Part shown: one piece after another, positions 8,851 to 18,055 of the stretch
How positions within the stretch are numbered: position 1 is the first letter of the stretch
How the letters are laid out: each line of letters opens with the position of its first letter
Assembly (NCBI GenBank): GCA_046329815.1
Contig: JAXLTY010000001.1
Location: 310,001-374,000, forward strand
Length of the DNA: 64,000 bases
Source: JADJSS01 sp046329815
GTDB taxonomy: Bacteria > Bacteroidota > Bacteroidia > Chitinophagales > JADIYW01
Direction: 5' to 3'
Translations under genes and position numbers: made by a program
The notes under the pieces: model-generated
Told to the model about the DNA's origin: nothing
Seen by the model: only the letters and a program-made list of their open reading frames with translations
Database searches by the model: none

Positions 8851-10023
8851 ATGAAAAAAATCAGCTTAATACTTTGCGCCTTATTATTAGCAATTAATAT
8901 TGTAAACGCTAAAGAAGTCATCGTTGGCGCGCAGCGCACCGCGCAATATCTTACCATGTTAAAAAATAAAAAAGTAGGTTTGGTGATCAATCAAACCTCC
9001 ACGATCGGCAGCACCAGTTTGCTCGATACTTTGCTGAGTTTAGGTATAAATGTAAAAACTGTTTTTGCGCCTGAGCATGGTTTTCGCGGCACGGCTGATG
9101 CAGGCGAACATGTAACCAACGGCGTCGATCCGAAAACAAATGTTTCCATTATTTCTTTGTATGGCGATAATAAGAAACCAAAAGCCGCACAGCTCAAAGA
9201 TTTGGATATTGTAGTGTTCGATATTCAGGATGTCGGCGTGCGTTTTTACACCTTCATTTCTACGCTGCAATATGTGATGGAAGCATGCGCGGAAAATAAC
9301 AAACCATTATTGATCTTGGACAGACCAAATCCAAACGGACACTATGTGGACGGACCGGTTCTTGATACGCAATATCGTTCATTTATAGGCATGCAGCCAA
9401 TTCCTGTTGTGTATGGAATGACGATTGGTGAATATGCAAAGATGCTGAACGGTGAAAAATGGCTGACAAAAAAAGTACAATGTAAAGTAATAATCATTCC
9501 TTGTTTAAATTACGACCACAAAACCTTTTATTCTTTGCCGATAAAACCATCGCCGAATTTACCAAATATGACCGCGATTTATTTATATCCGAGCATTTGT
9601 TTTTTTGAAGGAACCGATCATGTAAGTCTCGGTCGCGGAACCGATAAACCGTTTCAGATTTATGGAAGTCCTGTCTTCGATCCTGATTTGCAATATTCAT
9701 TCACACCGCAAAGCACAGCCGGCGCGAAAACACCACCGTTATTAGGCAAACTGTGCTATGGCTATGATTTAAGCGATATTACAGCAGACAGTTTACAGCG
9801 CCAAAAAATGACGTTAAGCTATTTATTAAACGCTTATAAACTTACCAAAGACAAAGATCATTTCTTTAATAATTTCTTTGTTAAATTATATGGCAAAGCA
9901 AGTCTTTTCGTTCAAATAGATAAAGGCATGGACGAAAAAACCATCAAAGCCACCTGGAAACCAGGCATCACCAAATTCAAAGCAATTCGCAAGAAATACT
10001 TATTGTATAAGGATTTTGAGTAA
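8851..10023 (+). CDS. namZ: DUF1343 protein, NamZ-type exo-beta-N-acetylmuramidase
   Basis: 390 residues from the ATG at 8851. The reading frame is open 81 codons further upstream, but that part overlaps the divergent permease gene, and the ATG at 8851 gives a clean signal peptide (KKISLILCALLLAINIVNA, cut before KEV). Family motifs are present: VFDIQDVGVRFYTF, LDRPNPN, and FEGTDHVSLGRGT near residue 255. NamZ of Bacteroidota releases N-acetylmuramic acid from the non-reducing end of peptidoglycan fragments, a cell-wall recycling step. The protein would act in the periplasm or outside. No other recycling genes are adjacent. It is transcribed divergently from the permease gene. Confidence 0.87.
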   Translation: MKKISLILCALLLAINIVNAKEVIVGAQRTAQYLTMLKNKKVGLVINQTSTIGSTSLLDTLLSLGINVKTVFAPEHGFRGTADAGEHVTNGVDPKTNVSIISLYGDNKKPKAAQLKDLDIVVFDIQDVGVRFYTFISTLQYVMEACAENNKPLLILDRPNPNGHYVDGPVLDTQYRSFIGMQPIPVVYGMTIGEYAKMLNGEKWLTKKVQCKVIIIPCLNYDHKTFYSLPIKPSPNLPNMTAIYLYPSICFFEGTDHVSLGRGTDKPFQIYGSPVFDPDLQYSFTPQSTAGAKTPPLLGKLCYGYDLSDITADSLQRQKMTLSYLLNAYKLTKDKDHFFNNFFVKLYGKASLFVQIDKGMDEKTIKATWKPGITKFKAIRKKYLLYKDFE

Positions 10024-10115
10024 TGAATTTTAAAACGTTAGAAATCAGGTTTTTAACATTTACGCTTCTTTTTCAACATACAATTTCTTAAAACTAAAAT
10101 GCTTTGCAAGTATCG

Positions 10116-10123
10116 TATATTTG
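10116..10123 (+). promoter_or_regulatory. Promoter -7 box of gcvP
   Basis: TATATTTG matches TAnnTTTG exactly and lies 29 bp before the gcvP ATG, implying a leader of about 25 nt. No well-placed -33 TTG is seen. Confidence 0.5.
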
Positions 10124-10152
10124 GTCATTCAAAAAAATAACATACCATACTC

Positions 10153-13011
10153 ATGCAAAACGAATTTCAGGCGCGCCACATCGGACCAAGAGCAACAGAT
10201 TTAGAAGTGATGCTACAAACCATTGGCGTTTCTTCTTTAGACCAGTTAATCAGCGAAACCGTTCCGGCGAATATCCGTTTAAAAAATCCAATGAATATTG
10301 GCGCACCAAAAGCTGAATACCAATATTTACAGGAATTGAGAACTATTGCACAAAAAAATAAAGTCTTTAAATCCTATATTGGTTTAGGTTATTACAATAC
10401 CATTGTTCCAGGCGTTATTCAGCGCAATATTTTTGAAAATCCGGGTTGGTACACACAATATACGCCGTATCAGGCAGAAATCGCACAGGGCAGATTGGAA
10501 GCATTATTGAATTTCCAGACGATGGTTACTGATTTAACTGGCTTACCGGTTGCCAATGCATCGTTATTGGACGAAGGCACCGCTGCTGCTGAAGCCATGC
10601 ACTTATTGCATGATGTTCGCAGCCGCGCGAAAAGCAAGCCAATTGCGAATAAAATGTTCATCGATGAAAATGTATTTCCACAAACCATTGATGTCATCAA
10701 AGGACGCGCGCTGCCATTAGATTTTGAAATCGTAGTTGGAAACGCAGCAACATTTGTTCCTACTGAAGAATATTTCGCTTTGCTGGTACAATATCCAAAC
10801 GGAAACGGCGAGATCATTGATTATACATCCATCATCAAATCATGCAAAGAAAAAGAAGTTTATGTGGTAATGGCTGCTGATATTTTGAGCTTGGCTTTAC
10901 TGACTTCACCAGGCGAATTAGGTGCTGATATAGCTGTTGGCAATTCACAACGCTTTGGCGTTCCGATGGGTTTCGGCGGTCCGCATGCTGCATTCTTTGC
11001 TTGTAAAGAAGAGTTCGTTCGTCAGATGCCAGGTCGTTTAATTGGCGTTTCTGTGGACAAACATGGCAACCGTGCGTTGCGTATGGCTTTGCAAACGCGC
11101 GAACAACATATCAAACGCGAAAAAGCGACATCCAATATTTGTACAGCGCAGGCATTACTGGCCATTATGGCAAGTATGTATGCTGTTTATCATGGAAAAG
11201 ATGGTATCAAAAACATTGCGTTGAACGTACATCAAAAAACAGTTCAGTTAGCGAATGAAATTCAAAAGATCGGTTTCAAAAACCTGAATAATTATTATTT
11301 CGATACCTTAAGAATTGAAGCAGAAAATACTGACGCAATTAAAGCAATTGCAGAAAAAAACGAAATCAATTTCAGATACAATAACGATGGAACTATTGAT
11401 ATTTCTGTTGATGAAACCACATCAGCAAAAGATATTGAAAACATAGTGAATGTTTTTGCTACAGCAAAAAATACAGCACATACAACAACTTTACTGGAAA
11501 ATCCTGCATTACAAATTCCTGAAAACTTACAACGTACATCTGAATATTTAACGCATCCTGTTTTCAATACCTATCAATCAGAAACAGAAATGCTGCGTTA
11601 TATCAAGCGTTTGGAAGCAAAAGATTTGTCATTGGCTTTTTCAATGATACCGTTAGGTAGTTGCACTATGAAACTGAATGCAACATCTGAATTAGCGCCA
11701 TTAAGCTGGTCGGAATTCGCACATATTCATCCGTTCGCACCAGAAAATCAAACCATCGGTTACCGAGAAATCATTACTGAATTAGAAAATGATTTGGCAA
11801 AAATTACCGGCTTTGCCGCAACTTCATTACAGCCAAACTCAGGCGCGCAAGGTGAATACGCTGGTTTGATGGTGATTCGTGCATATCACGTCTCGCGCGG
11901 CGACACGCACAGAAATGTAGCGTTAATTCCAACTTCTGCACATGGCACCAATCCGGCGAGTGCTGCAATGGCTGGTATGGAAATTGTTTTGGTAAAATGC
12001 GATGAGCTTGGAAATATTGATGTTGCTGATTTAAAAACAAAAGCGGAACAACATGCTGCGAATCTTTCTTGTTTGATGGTAACGTATCCGTCAACGCATG
12101 GTGTTTTTGAAGAATCGATCATAGAAATCTGCGATGTGATTCATCAGCATGGCGGAAAAGTATATATGGATGGCGCGAACATGAATGCACAGGTTGGCCT
12201 GACTTCGCCTGCAAACATTGGCGCTGACGTGAATCATATCAATTTGCATAAAACATTTGCGATACCACACGGCGGTGGCGGTCCTGGTATGGGTCCGATT
12301 TGCTGTACGGCTGATTTAGCACCATTTTTACCTAGTAATCCAGTAGTAAAAACCGGTGGTTCTGATCCGATTCCTGCGATTTCTGCAGCACCGTTTGGCA
12401 GCGCAGCGATACTATTGATTTCGTATGGCTATATTAAAATGCTAGGTGAAGAAGGCATCACAAACTCCACAAAATATGCAATTCTGAACGCGAACTATAT
12501 AAAAGCAAAAGTGGAAAAACATTTTCCAATCTTATATGCAGGAAAAAATGGTCGTGTCGCACATGAATTTATCATGGATCTGCGACCATTCAAAAAAGAA
12601 ACAGGTGTTGATGCGGTTGATGTAGCAAAACGCTTGATGGATTATGGTTACCACGCGCCTACTGTTGCGTTTCCGGTGCCAGGAACCTTGATGATTGAAC
12701 CAACAGAAAGCGAAAGCAAAGAAGAACTGGATAAATTCTGCGATGCGCTATTATCCATCAGGAGCGAAATGCAGGCGATTTTAGACGGCAAATTTACACA
12801 GCAAGACAATCCAATCATAAATGCGCCGCATACGGTAAATGAAGTGGTTGCAAGCGAATGGAATCATAATTACACAAGAGAACAAGCTGCGTTTCCTTTA
12901 GAGTACATTAAAGTGGCTAAATTCTGGCCAAGTGTTGCAAAAATTGACAACACTTACGGTGATCGCAACCTGATTTGTACTTGTTTACCGATCGAGGCAT
13001 ATGCAAAGTAG
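10153..13011 (+). CDS. gcvP: Glycine dehydrogenase (decarboxylating), P protein
   Basis: 952 residues, the full length of the fused (alpha-beta) P protein of the glycine cleavage system. It decarboxylates glycine with pyridoxal phosphate and passes the aminomethyl group to the lipoyl arm of GcvH. The N-terminus has the typical RHIGP stretch; the second half has GSCTMKLNA and the cofactor site HKTFAIPHGGGGPGMGP, in which Lys700 should form the Schiff base. It acts in the cytosol with GcvH, GcvT and a lipoamide dehydrogenase, none of which is nearby, so the system is dispersed. A perfect -7 box precedes the gene. A long gene-poor stretch follows it, with no clear terminator directly behind the stop. 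Confidence 0.97.
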   Translation: MQNEFQARHIGPRATDLEVMLQTIGVSSLDQLISETVPANIRLKNPMNIGAPKAEYQYLQELRTIAQKNKVFKSYIGLGYYNTIVPGVIQRNIFENPGWYTQYTPYQAEIAQGRLEALLNFQTMVTDLTGLPVANASLLDEGTAAAEAMHLLHDVRSRAKSKPIANKMFIDENVFPQTIDVIKGRALPLDFEIVVGNAATFVPTEEYFALLVQYPNGNGEIIDYTSIIKSCKEKEVYVVMAADILSLALLTSPGELGADIAVGNSQRFGVPMGFGGPHAAFFACKEEFVRQMPGRLIGVSVDKHGNRALRMALQTREQHIKREKATSNICTAQALLAIMASMYAVYHGKDGIKNIALNVHQKTVQLANEIQKIGFKNLNNYYFDTLRIEAENTDAIKAIAEKNEINFRYNNDGTIDISVDETTSAKDIENIVNVFATAKNTAHTTTLLENPALQIPENLQRTSEYLTHPVFNTYQSETEMLRYIKRLEAKDLSLAFSMIPLGSCTMKLNATSELAPLSWSEFAHIHPFAPENQTIGYREIITELENDLAKITGFAATSLQPNSGAQGEYAGLMVIRAYHVSRGDTHRNVALIPTSAHGTNPASAAMAGMEIVLVKCDELGNIDVADLKTKAEQHAANLSCLMVTYPSTHGVFEESIIEICDVIHQHGGKVYMDGANMNAQVGLTSPANIGADVNHINLHKTFAIPHGGGGPGMGPICCTADLAPFLPSNPVVKTGGSDPIPAISAAPFGSAAILLISYGYIKMLGEEGITNSTKYAILNANYIKAKVEKHFPILYAGKNGRVAHEFIMDLRPFKKETGVDAVDVAKRLMDYGYHAPTVAFPVPGTLMIEPTESESKEELDKFCDALLSIRSEMQAILDGKFTQQDNPIINAPHTVNEVVASEWNHNYTREQAAFPLEYIKVAKFWPSVAKIDNTYGDRNLICTCLPIEAYAK

Positions 13012-13720
13012 CACATTTTTATGTCACAAATTCGATGTAATTATTTAAATTAAGATATTGAATATCAGTAAATTGATTTAAATCAAGACGGTTTTAGCAA
13101 TAAATTTTAACAGGACATCTTATAAAAAACTGTTATTAACCATACAATTTATTGTTTTACTTTTAGATACTGAAAGATATATCGAAACAATAAACATTAA
13201 TAAAAAAGAATTACTAACTAATAAAAGATCAGAACAAAAAGACTATTTGTAAAATAAAATAAAAACAAAATTCAGCCGTTATATCACGGACGAATTAAAA
13301 TATAAAGTTCAAAACGACTTTATTGCAGATATAAGTAAAACTAACGAGTTTATTTATATCAAGTCTGCATAAAATGCTTACGATATTGCATATTGTAATG
13401 CTAAGCGTTCATAAACATACATTAATTAGATCCATAATGATCTATTGTGTATGGCAGAAAACATCAAATCACTCTATTTTAAACTTAATTCATGCTTTTT
13501 AGCTTTAATGTTAGCTGAAAATACGTCTTTTTATGTCACAAAAAAAGAATTCAAAAAAGATATAAAATATTGATTTTCAATGTTTTTATTTAAAAAATGT
13601 TGAATTTTTAAAGTCACAAGAAAAATAAAGTTCGTTATATTCTTGCATTTTTGTTGTGCATCTTTACATTGTCAATAAGATACTAGCACTTGTTGATTTA
13701 TCGAAACATACTTTTTTTAT
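13012..13720. other. Gene-poor AT-rich intergenic stretch
   Basis: About 700 bp without a convincing gene. It holds a 40-codon ATG frame (13451-13573) and a start-less open stretch ending near 13372 that reads TKFSRYITDELKYKVQ; neither has a recognisable motif, and both may be chance or decayed coding sequence. No strong hairpin, tRNA or tandem repeat is visible until the RNA candidate at 13757. Confidence 0.5.
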
Positions 13721-13756
13721 AGAAACCCTAAAATAAAAAAACTATATTATTTGATA

Positions 13757-13880
13757 CAAAAAAAAATCGGGTCTTACATTGCGTAAAACCCGAGAGACCC
13801 TAAAGTCTAGAAACATAAAAACCCTGACACAAAGTTAAACAAACTTTTGCTTTCTGCAAGAGTTTGCTTAACTTTTTTTG
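13757..13880 (+). ncRNA. Candidate structured small RNA (two hairpins with own terminator)
   Basis: An A-run (13758-13766) leads into hairpin 1: 11 bp, TCGGGTCTTAC (13767-13777) with GTAAAACCCGA (13783-13793), one C-A mismatch. A 40-nt linker contains AGACcctaaaGTCT. Hairpin 2 has a 17-bp stem (13834-13850 with 13856-13872; one mismatch, one G-U pair) followed by seven T, a textbook intrinsic terminator. GGGTCT (13769-13774) can also pair with AGACCC (13795-13800), which would open hairpin 1, so two exclusive folds exist. A possible -7 box (TACTTTTT, near 13709) lies upstream. The 3' terminator is too far from gcvP (about 820 bp) to belong simply to it. The RNA family is not identified. Confidence 0.45.
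13834..13880 (+). terminator. Intrinsic terminator, 17-bp stem plus T7
   Basis: The stem 13834-13850/13856-13872 with loop TTTCT is followed by TTTTTTTG. It would end any plus-strand transcript 80 bp before mltG. On the minus strand hairpin 1 (13767-13793) is likewise followed by a T-run, so both directions are blocked here. Confidence 0.75.
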
Positions 13881-13959
13881 TATTTTAACAATATTTTAAC
13901 AATTAAAAATTCTAAATTTATTTAGGTAGTTGAAATACAATGCTTTATAAATACTAGCT

Positions 13960-14994
13960 ATGAAAAAAAAACTTTTGTATTTTTTTGTTATTCTGTGTGT
14001 ATTAGGATTTGCCTTTTTTATTTTCTTCTATAAACTGCTGTTTGCTGACAATATCGAAAACAATAAAAGCAGAAAGTATCATGTTTTACTTATTTACACT
14101 GGTTTTGATTATGATGATGTCGTAAAATCGCTAAAAAACCAGCATATTATTAAAAACATGCAGACATTTAAGCTTGTTTGCGAGCAATTAAAATATAAGG
14201 AAAACGTAAAACCAGGAAGATATATTATCAAAAACGACATGAGTAATTTTTTTCTGGTTCGCAAATTGCGTGCAGGCAGCCAGGATCCGGTTAGTATCAC
14301 TTTTAATAATGTACAAAACAAAGAACAATTAGCAGAAAAGATATCTATTCAAATAGAAGCATCTAAAGACGATTTACTTAAAGAATTTAATAATCAGCAA
14401 TTTTTAGATTCTTTAAAACTTACTGAAGAAAATTTTCCAACTATATTTTTAGGTAATACCTACGAATTTTACTGGAATACATCTGCAAAGCAATTCATTA
14501 ACCGAATGCTGAAAGAATATCATAAATTCTGGACAGACAGCCGCGTTGAAAAAGCGCAGGCAATCGGCTTATCACCTACCGAAGTAACCATACTCGCATC
14601 GATCATTCAAAAAGAAACCACCAAATATGAAGAGTTTCCAATTATCGCAGGCGTGTATCTTAACCGCATGAAAATAGGCATGCCTTTACAAGCAGATCCG
14701 ACTGTATTATTTGCTTTAAAGAAATTAGGTATCAGCAGACGTGTAACTAACGCTGATCTGAAAATTGATTCGCCGTATAATACATACAGAAACAAAGGTT
14801 TGCCGCCAGGTCCGATTTGTTTGCCTGAAATAATAAGTATTGACGAAACTTTACATGCGGAAGAACATAAATATCTGTATTTTTGCGCTAAAGAAGATTT
14901 TTCCGGTTACAGCAACTTTGCTGAAACCTGGTCTGAACATTTAGAAAATGCGCGTCGCTATCAGAAAGCACTCGACGACAGAAATATAAAATAA
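13960..14994 (+). CDS. mltG: Endolytic transglycosylase MltG
   Basis: 344 residues, the usual size of YceG/MltG. It cleaves nascent glycan strands in the inner-membrane periplasmic face and so sets glycan length. A single N-terminal helix (about 5-26) anchors it. A LysM-like domain follows, then the catalytic domain with ILASIIQKETTKYEEFPIIA; Glu219 in the QKET motif corresponds to the E. coli catalytic Glu218. Further family motifs are GVYLNRMKIGMPLQADPT and the C-terminal SPYNTY plus GLPPGPI. It stands apart from the genes before it, behind a strong terminator, and is followed by a period-7 repeat array. Confidence 0.95.
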   Translation: MKKKLLYFFVILCVLGFAFFIFFYKLLFADNIENNKSRKYHVLLIYTGFDYDDVVKSLKNQHIIKNMQTFKLVCEQLKYKENVKPGRYIIKNDMSNFFLVRKLRAGSQDPVSITFNNVQNKEQLAEKISIQIEASKDDLLKEFNNQQFLDSLKLTEENFPTIFLGNTYEFYWNTSAKQFINRMLKEYHKFWTDSRVEKAQAIGLSPTEVTILASIIQKETTKYEEFPIIAGVYLNRMKIGMPLQADPTVLFALKKLGISRRVTNADLKIDSPYNTYRNKGLPPGPICLPEIISIDETLHAEEHKYLYFCAKEDFSGYSNFAETWSEHLENARRYQKALDDRNIK

Positions 14995-14995
14995 G

Positions 14996-15075
14996 TTATA
15001 GGTTATTAGATTTATGCAAAACAACTTTCTCAAAACAACAAATAACGTATAACGAATAACTTATAACACATAACA
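14996..15075 (+). repeat. Inverted pair of period-7 repeats before the thioesterase gene
   Basis: The left part reads gttatag-gttatta. The right part reads aaataac-gtataac-gaataac-ttataac-acataac and ends one base before the ATG at 15076. The right arm is thus five heptads of form NNATAAC directly abutting the start codon; the left arm is the same unit inverted, behind mltG. Confidence 0.8.
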
Positions 15076-15552
15076 ATGTTTGAAGAAACGATACAATTAA
15101 GAGTTCGATATCACGACTGCGATCCGTTAGGCATCGTATATCATGGTCATTACGCCAAATTTTTTGAGATCGGCAGAACCGAAGCCATGCGTAAGCACGA
15201 TTTTGCGTATAAAACATTTGAAGAATTAGGAATTGCAATGCCTGTTGTGGAAATGAACATCAAATATTTCAGACCTGCTCGCTATGATGAACTGATGGAT
15301 ATTAAAACAATTATCAAAGAATTTCCGGATAAGAAAATGGTTTTTCATGGCGAAATTTATAACCAAAACGGACAACTATTAACATCCAGTGAATTTACAT
15401 TTGTATTCGTAAAACAAGCATCGCTGCGACGCTGCCATGTTCCTGAAGTAGTGTTAGAACATTTAAGACCTTTCTTTGCAGAAGAAATTAAACAAGCAAA
15501 AGAAGAGAAAAAAGCAAAAGAAAAAGGAAATAAGATCGTTCATAAGTTATAG
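15076..15552 (+). CDS. Acyl-CoA thioesterase, YbgC/FadM-like (4HBT hot-dog fold)
   Basis: 158 residues. The N-terminal signature YHDCDPLGIVYHGHYAKFFEIGR is the 4HBT active-site loop, with Asp16 as the expected catalytic residue. These enzymes hydrolyse acyl-CoA or acyl-ACP thioesters in the cytosol; in proteobacteria YbgC associates with the Tol-Pal system, but no tol genes are present here. The last 20 residues are Lys/Glu/Ala-rich (KQAKEEKKAKEKGNK) and probably unstructured. The start at 15076 follows the heptad array immediately. Natural substrate unknown. Confidence 0.88.
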   Translation: MFEETIQLRVRYHDCDPLGIVYHGHYAKFFEIGRTEAMRKHDFAYKTFEELGIAMPVVEMNIKYFRPARYDELMDIKTIIKEFPDKKMVFHGEIYNQNGQLLTSSEFTFVFVKQASLRRCHVPEVVLEHLRPFFAEEIKQAKEEKKAKEKGNKIVHKL

Positions 15553-15633
15553 GTTATTAGTTATACGATATAGGTTGTTCGTTATATGTAGTACAAATAA
15601 CTTATAACATATAACTAATAACTTTTATCAAAC
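15541..15633 (+). repeat. Inverted period-7 repeat arrays between thioesterase and yihY
   Basis: The left array reads gttatag-gttatta-gttatac-gatatag-gttgttc-gttatat. The right array reads aaataac-ttataac-atataac-taataac and ends about 10 bp before the ATG at 15643. The left array overlaps the last codons of the thioesterase. The two halves could pair in RNA into a long AU-rich hairpin. Confidence 0.8.
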
Positions 15634-15642
15634 ATCAACAGC

Positions 15643-16605
15643 ATGTCTATTCAACAAAAAACAGAAAAATACAGGCGTTTATTGCGTTCGGAACGTTTTC
15701 AGGATCGGTTGAAGAAGATGACGTTTCCCGGTTTTGAAGGCATTCCGGTTTATGATGTGGCGCAGCGTTTCAAAGCGGAAATAAAAGAAGATGCGTTGAG
15801 TGTTCGTGCATCGTCGATTTCTTATTTTTTTATTCTGGCCTTATTTCCAAGTATTATTTTTTTCTTTTCGCTGATTCCTTATGTACCAATCGCACATTTC
15901 GATTTGCTGGTGATGAAAGGTTTAAAAGATTTATTACCGAACGGAATTTATTTAATTCTGGAAACAACTATTCGAGATATTGTCAGCGTACAGCGCGGCG
16001 GCCTGGTTTCCATCAACTTTTTTTTAGCAGTATTTGTGGCATCAAATGGTGTGAATTCGATGATGCGCGCGTTTGATAAAATGAATCATACATTCAGAGA
16101 ACGTAATTTTTTAGAAAAAAGAATCGCATCGCTTCAGATTCTGTTTTTGATTTGTCTGCAGTTAATTATCGCAATGCTTTTAATTATTAAAGGAAAAGAA
16201 TTTTTGCAAGTCGTACTGAATATATTGAATACACAAGACATTGTGATTTCTTACATTGTTCGCTTTGTAAAAACAATACTGATCGTATTTAGTTTCTTTA
16301 ATATTTTTGCGCTTATCTATTATTTCGGACCTTCAGTTAAAGTGCGCTATCGTTATTTTTCAGTTGGCGCAACATTCGCAACATTATTCTCTATTTTAAT
16401 GTCGATTGTTTTCAAATTCTACACATCTTACTTAAATAACTTCAACCGTTTATACGGTTCATTAGGTATCATGATCGTTATCATGTTACTGATCTATTTA
16501 AACGCATTAGTTTTATTATTCGGTTTTGAATTAAATAACAGCATTGCCGTAAATAAAGCACTGCGCAATGAAAACAATGGTAAAACAGATACAAAACATT
16601 TATGA
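15643..16605 (+). CDS. YihY/BrkB family inner-membrane protein
   Basis: 320 residues with six predicted membrane helices between about 60 and 300, the layout of the YihY/BrkB (formerly 'ribonuclease BN') family. Typical motifs are ALSVRASSISYFFILALFPS near helix 1, and the C-terminal FNRLYGSLGIMIVIMLLIYL. The family's function is not settled; transport or flippase-like roles have been proposed. It overlaps the next gene by 4 bp (ATGA), so the two are translationally coupled. Confidence 0.9.
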   Translation: MSIQQKTEKYRRLLRSERFQDRLKKMTFPGFEGIPVYDVAQRFKAEIKEDALSVRASSISYFFILALFPSIIFFFSLIPYVPIAHFDLLVMKGLKDLLPNGIYLILETTIRDIVSVQRGGLVSINFFLAVFVASNGVNSMMRAFDKMNHTFRERNFLEKRIASLQILFLICLQLIIAMLLIIKGKEFLQVVLNILNTQDIVISYIVRFVKTILIVFSFFNIFALIYYFGPSVKVRYRYFSVGATFATLFSILMSIVFKFYTSYLNNFNRLYGSLGIMIVIMLLIYLNALVLLFGFELNNSIAVNKALRNENNGKTDTKHL

Positions 16606-16946
16606 AAAAAGTAATTTTAGTTTTGCTTTCTATATTTTTTGCCATTGCAATTGGTACGCATATTATTAATGTAATTCAAAAAGACGGACAACCATTTTGG
16701 TGGCATTGTATCTATTACGCAATGTATGGAATTTGCTGGTTTATGTTGTTTTCAAAAAATAAAAATGCGTTGCTGATTTATTTTCTTTCAGCGATCTTTC
16801 CGTTTGCTACACATGCTTATTACGCATATGGACACATTATAAAACAAGATCATGAATATGCAGAAATTGGTATTTGTGTATTGACTTGCGCGATGCTTAC
16901 ACTTGGATTTTTCTGGATCAGAAATAAACAAACAAATTCTTTATGA
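16602..16946 (+). CDS. Small four-helix membrane protein, unknown
   Basis: 114 residues with four hydrophobic helices (about 5-22, 33-50, 53-75, 87-107) and short polar loops. It is not recognised. The 4-bp overlap with the YihY gene implies the two are made together. It ends 8 bp from the tail of the interrupted DUF3592-like gene on the other strand. Confidence 0.75.
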   Translation: MKKVILVLLSIFFAIAIGTHIINVIQKDGQPFWWHCIYYAMYGICWFMLFSKNKNALLIYFLSAIFPFATHAYYAYGHIIKQDHEYAEIGICVLTCAMLTLGFFWIRNKQTNSL

Positions 16947-16954
16947 TTACAAGT

Positions 16955-17377
16955 TTAGTTGTTTAAACGAGCTAAAGTATATATCACAATTGAAATAATT
17001 GTAAAAACAAAGATACCTTTAATATGATCGTACAACAACATCTGTTTATCAAATATTTCAGTTTCATACTGATTATGATTATCTAATAAAATTACTTTCA
17101 CCTTTTCACTTACATATTCATCATAAGTTTTTTAATACTCATTTCCAAGTAATCTTTTTTTTGAAGTAAACGTTAATATAGTTAAATAGTTATTGAATAA
17201 ATATGGATACTCAATTATCGGACTATAATAAATTGCATTATCAAAATCCTTTTTTTCTGCTATACCAATTATTTCGCCATCAATAATGTCGCTATGTTTA
17301 ATCAAGTAGTAGTATCTATATATTTTATAAAAGAAAAAAGAATTGCATAATAAATATAAAACTATAAGCGCAAGCAT
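16955..17377 (-). pseudogene. DUF3592-like membrane protein interrupted by an in-frame stop
   Basis: The ATG at 17377 opens an 81-codon frame that stops at TAA 17134-17132. The same frame continues without a shift for 58 more codons to TAA 16957-16955. The whole reads as one 140-residue protein: an N-terminal helix (LALIVLYLLCNSFFFYKIY), a beta-rich middle (DGEIIGIAEKKDF, YYSPIIEYPY), the stop, then YVSEKVKVILLDNHNQYE and a second helix (KGIFVFTIISIVIYTLARL). The helix - G-x-(VI) - YPVI-like - (K)V-V-L-x-D-x-x-N - helix order fits DUF3592. The change is a single codon, so recent inactivation, a sequencing error, or a shortened product are all possible. Confidence 0.7.
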
Positions 17378-17413
17378 ATTATTAGTTTATTTAAAAATAA
17401 TAAATTAATTCTA

Positions 17414-18055
17414 TTATTTCACTTTCAGCGTATTCAGCCATTTCACCCATTTTTTCTGAATTTTTACTAAGTCTTTCATTGGCGTTTCAATCCTGATATT
17501 GCCGAATTCATTTTTTGATAAACGTTTTAATATCCAGTTCGCTCTGCCGCAAACTTTAAAAATATCATCGTCGATCTGGTAATTCAAGGAATTCTGTTTG
17601 AGTTCGCCTGTTTTCACGCGCGCCCAAATCGTTACATCACCGGCATTCGTTAAACCAACAAAAGTAGTATCTGTGATTGCTTTAATTAATTCAGGAATGA
17701 GCTGCACATAGCGTGCGCTGTCCATCGCAATCCAAAACGGACAACGAAAAACATACTCATAATCTTTCTCTTTGTAAATGAAATTCCTAATCTGCTCTAT
17801 TTTGTAATTGCGTACATCGCGCGCCGACGAATCGAAACGCATATTATAAGCAACAATAAATTCGCGGTTAACGGCAGCCAGCTGATTCTTAAAAGCAAGC
17901 GGCAATAATTTCTTCGGTAAAAACGGTTTTTCATTCAATCCGTTTTGCGCAAAACCGGTGTTAAAACACACAACCAAAAGGCAACAGAAAACACAAAAAC
18001 TAATCTTTTTTCGGCGGATTATTTTTGTTCGGATTGTTGTTGTTATTGTTTCCAT
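17414..18055 (-). CDS. Exported protein of unknown function
   Basis: 213 residues. After a basic stretch comes a hydrophobic signal (KKISFCVFCCLLVVCFNTGFAQ) with likely cleavage after AQ, so the product is periplasmic or surface-bound; there is no lipobox. The mature part is mixed alpha/beta with no motif I recognise. The only ATG that retains the signal is at 18055, inside the 3' end of ricT (56-bp overlap); an internal start would lose export. In several Bacteroidota the gene after ricT is the gliding lipoprotein gldH, but this protein lacks the lipid-attachment cysteine and does not look like GldH. Confidence 0.72.
   Translation of the reverse strand: METITTTIRTKIIRRKKISFCVFCCLLVVCFNTGFAQNGLNEKPFLPKKLLPLAFKNQLAAVNREFIVAYNMRFDSSARDVRNYKIEQIRNFIYKEKDYEYVFRCPFWIAMDSARYVQLIPELIKAITDTTFVGLTNAGDVTIWARVKTGELKQNSLNYQIDDDIFKVCGRANWILKRLSKNEFGNIRIETPMKDLVKIQKKWVKWLNTLKVK

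Noticed and set aside
13451..13573. 40-codon ATG ORF in the gap after gcvP
   Set aside because: No motif, signal peptide, promoter or composition bias; short AT-rich frames of this size are expected by chance.
17414..18055. gldH at its usual place after ricT
   Set aside because: The protein has an ordinary signal peptide without the lipobox cysteine and does not resemble GldH.
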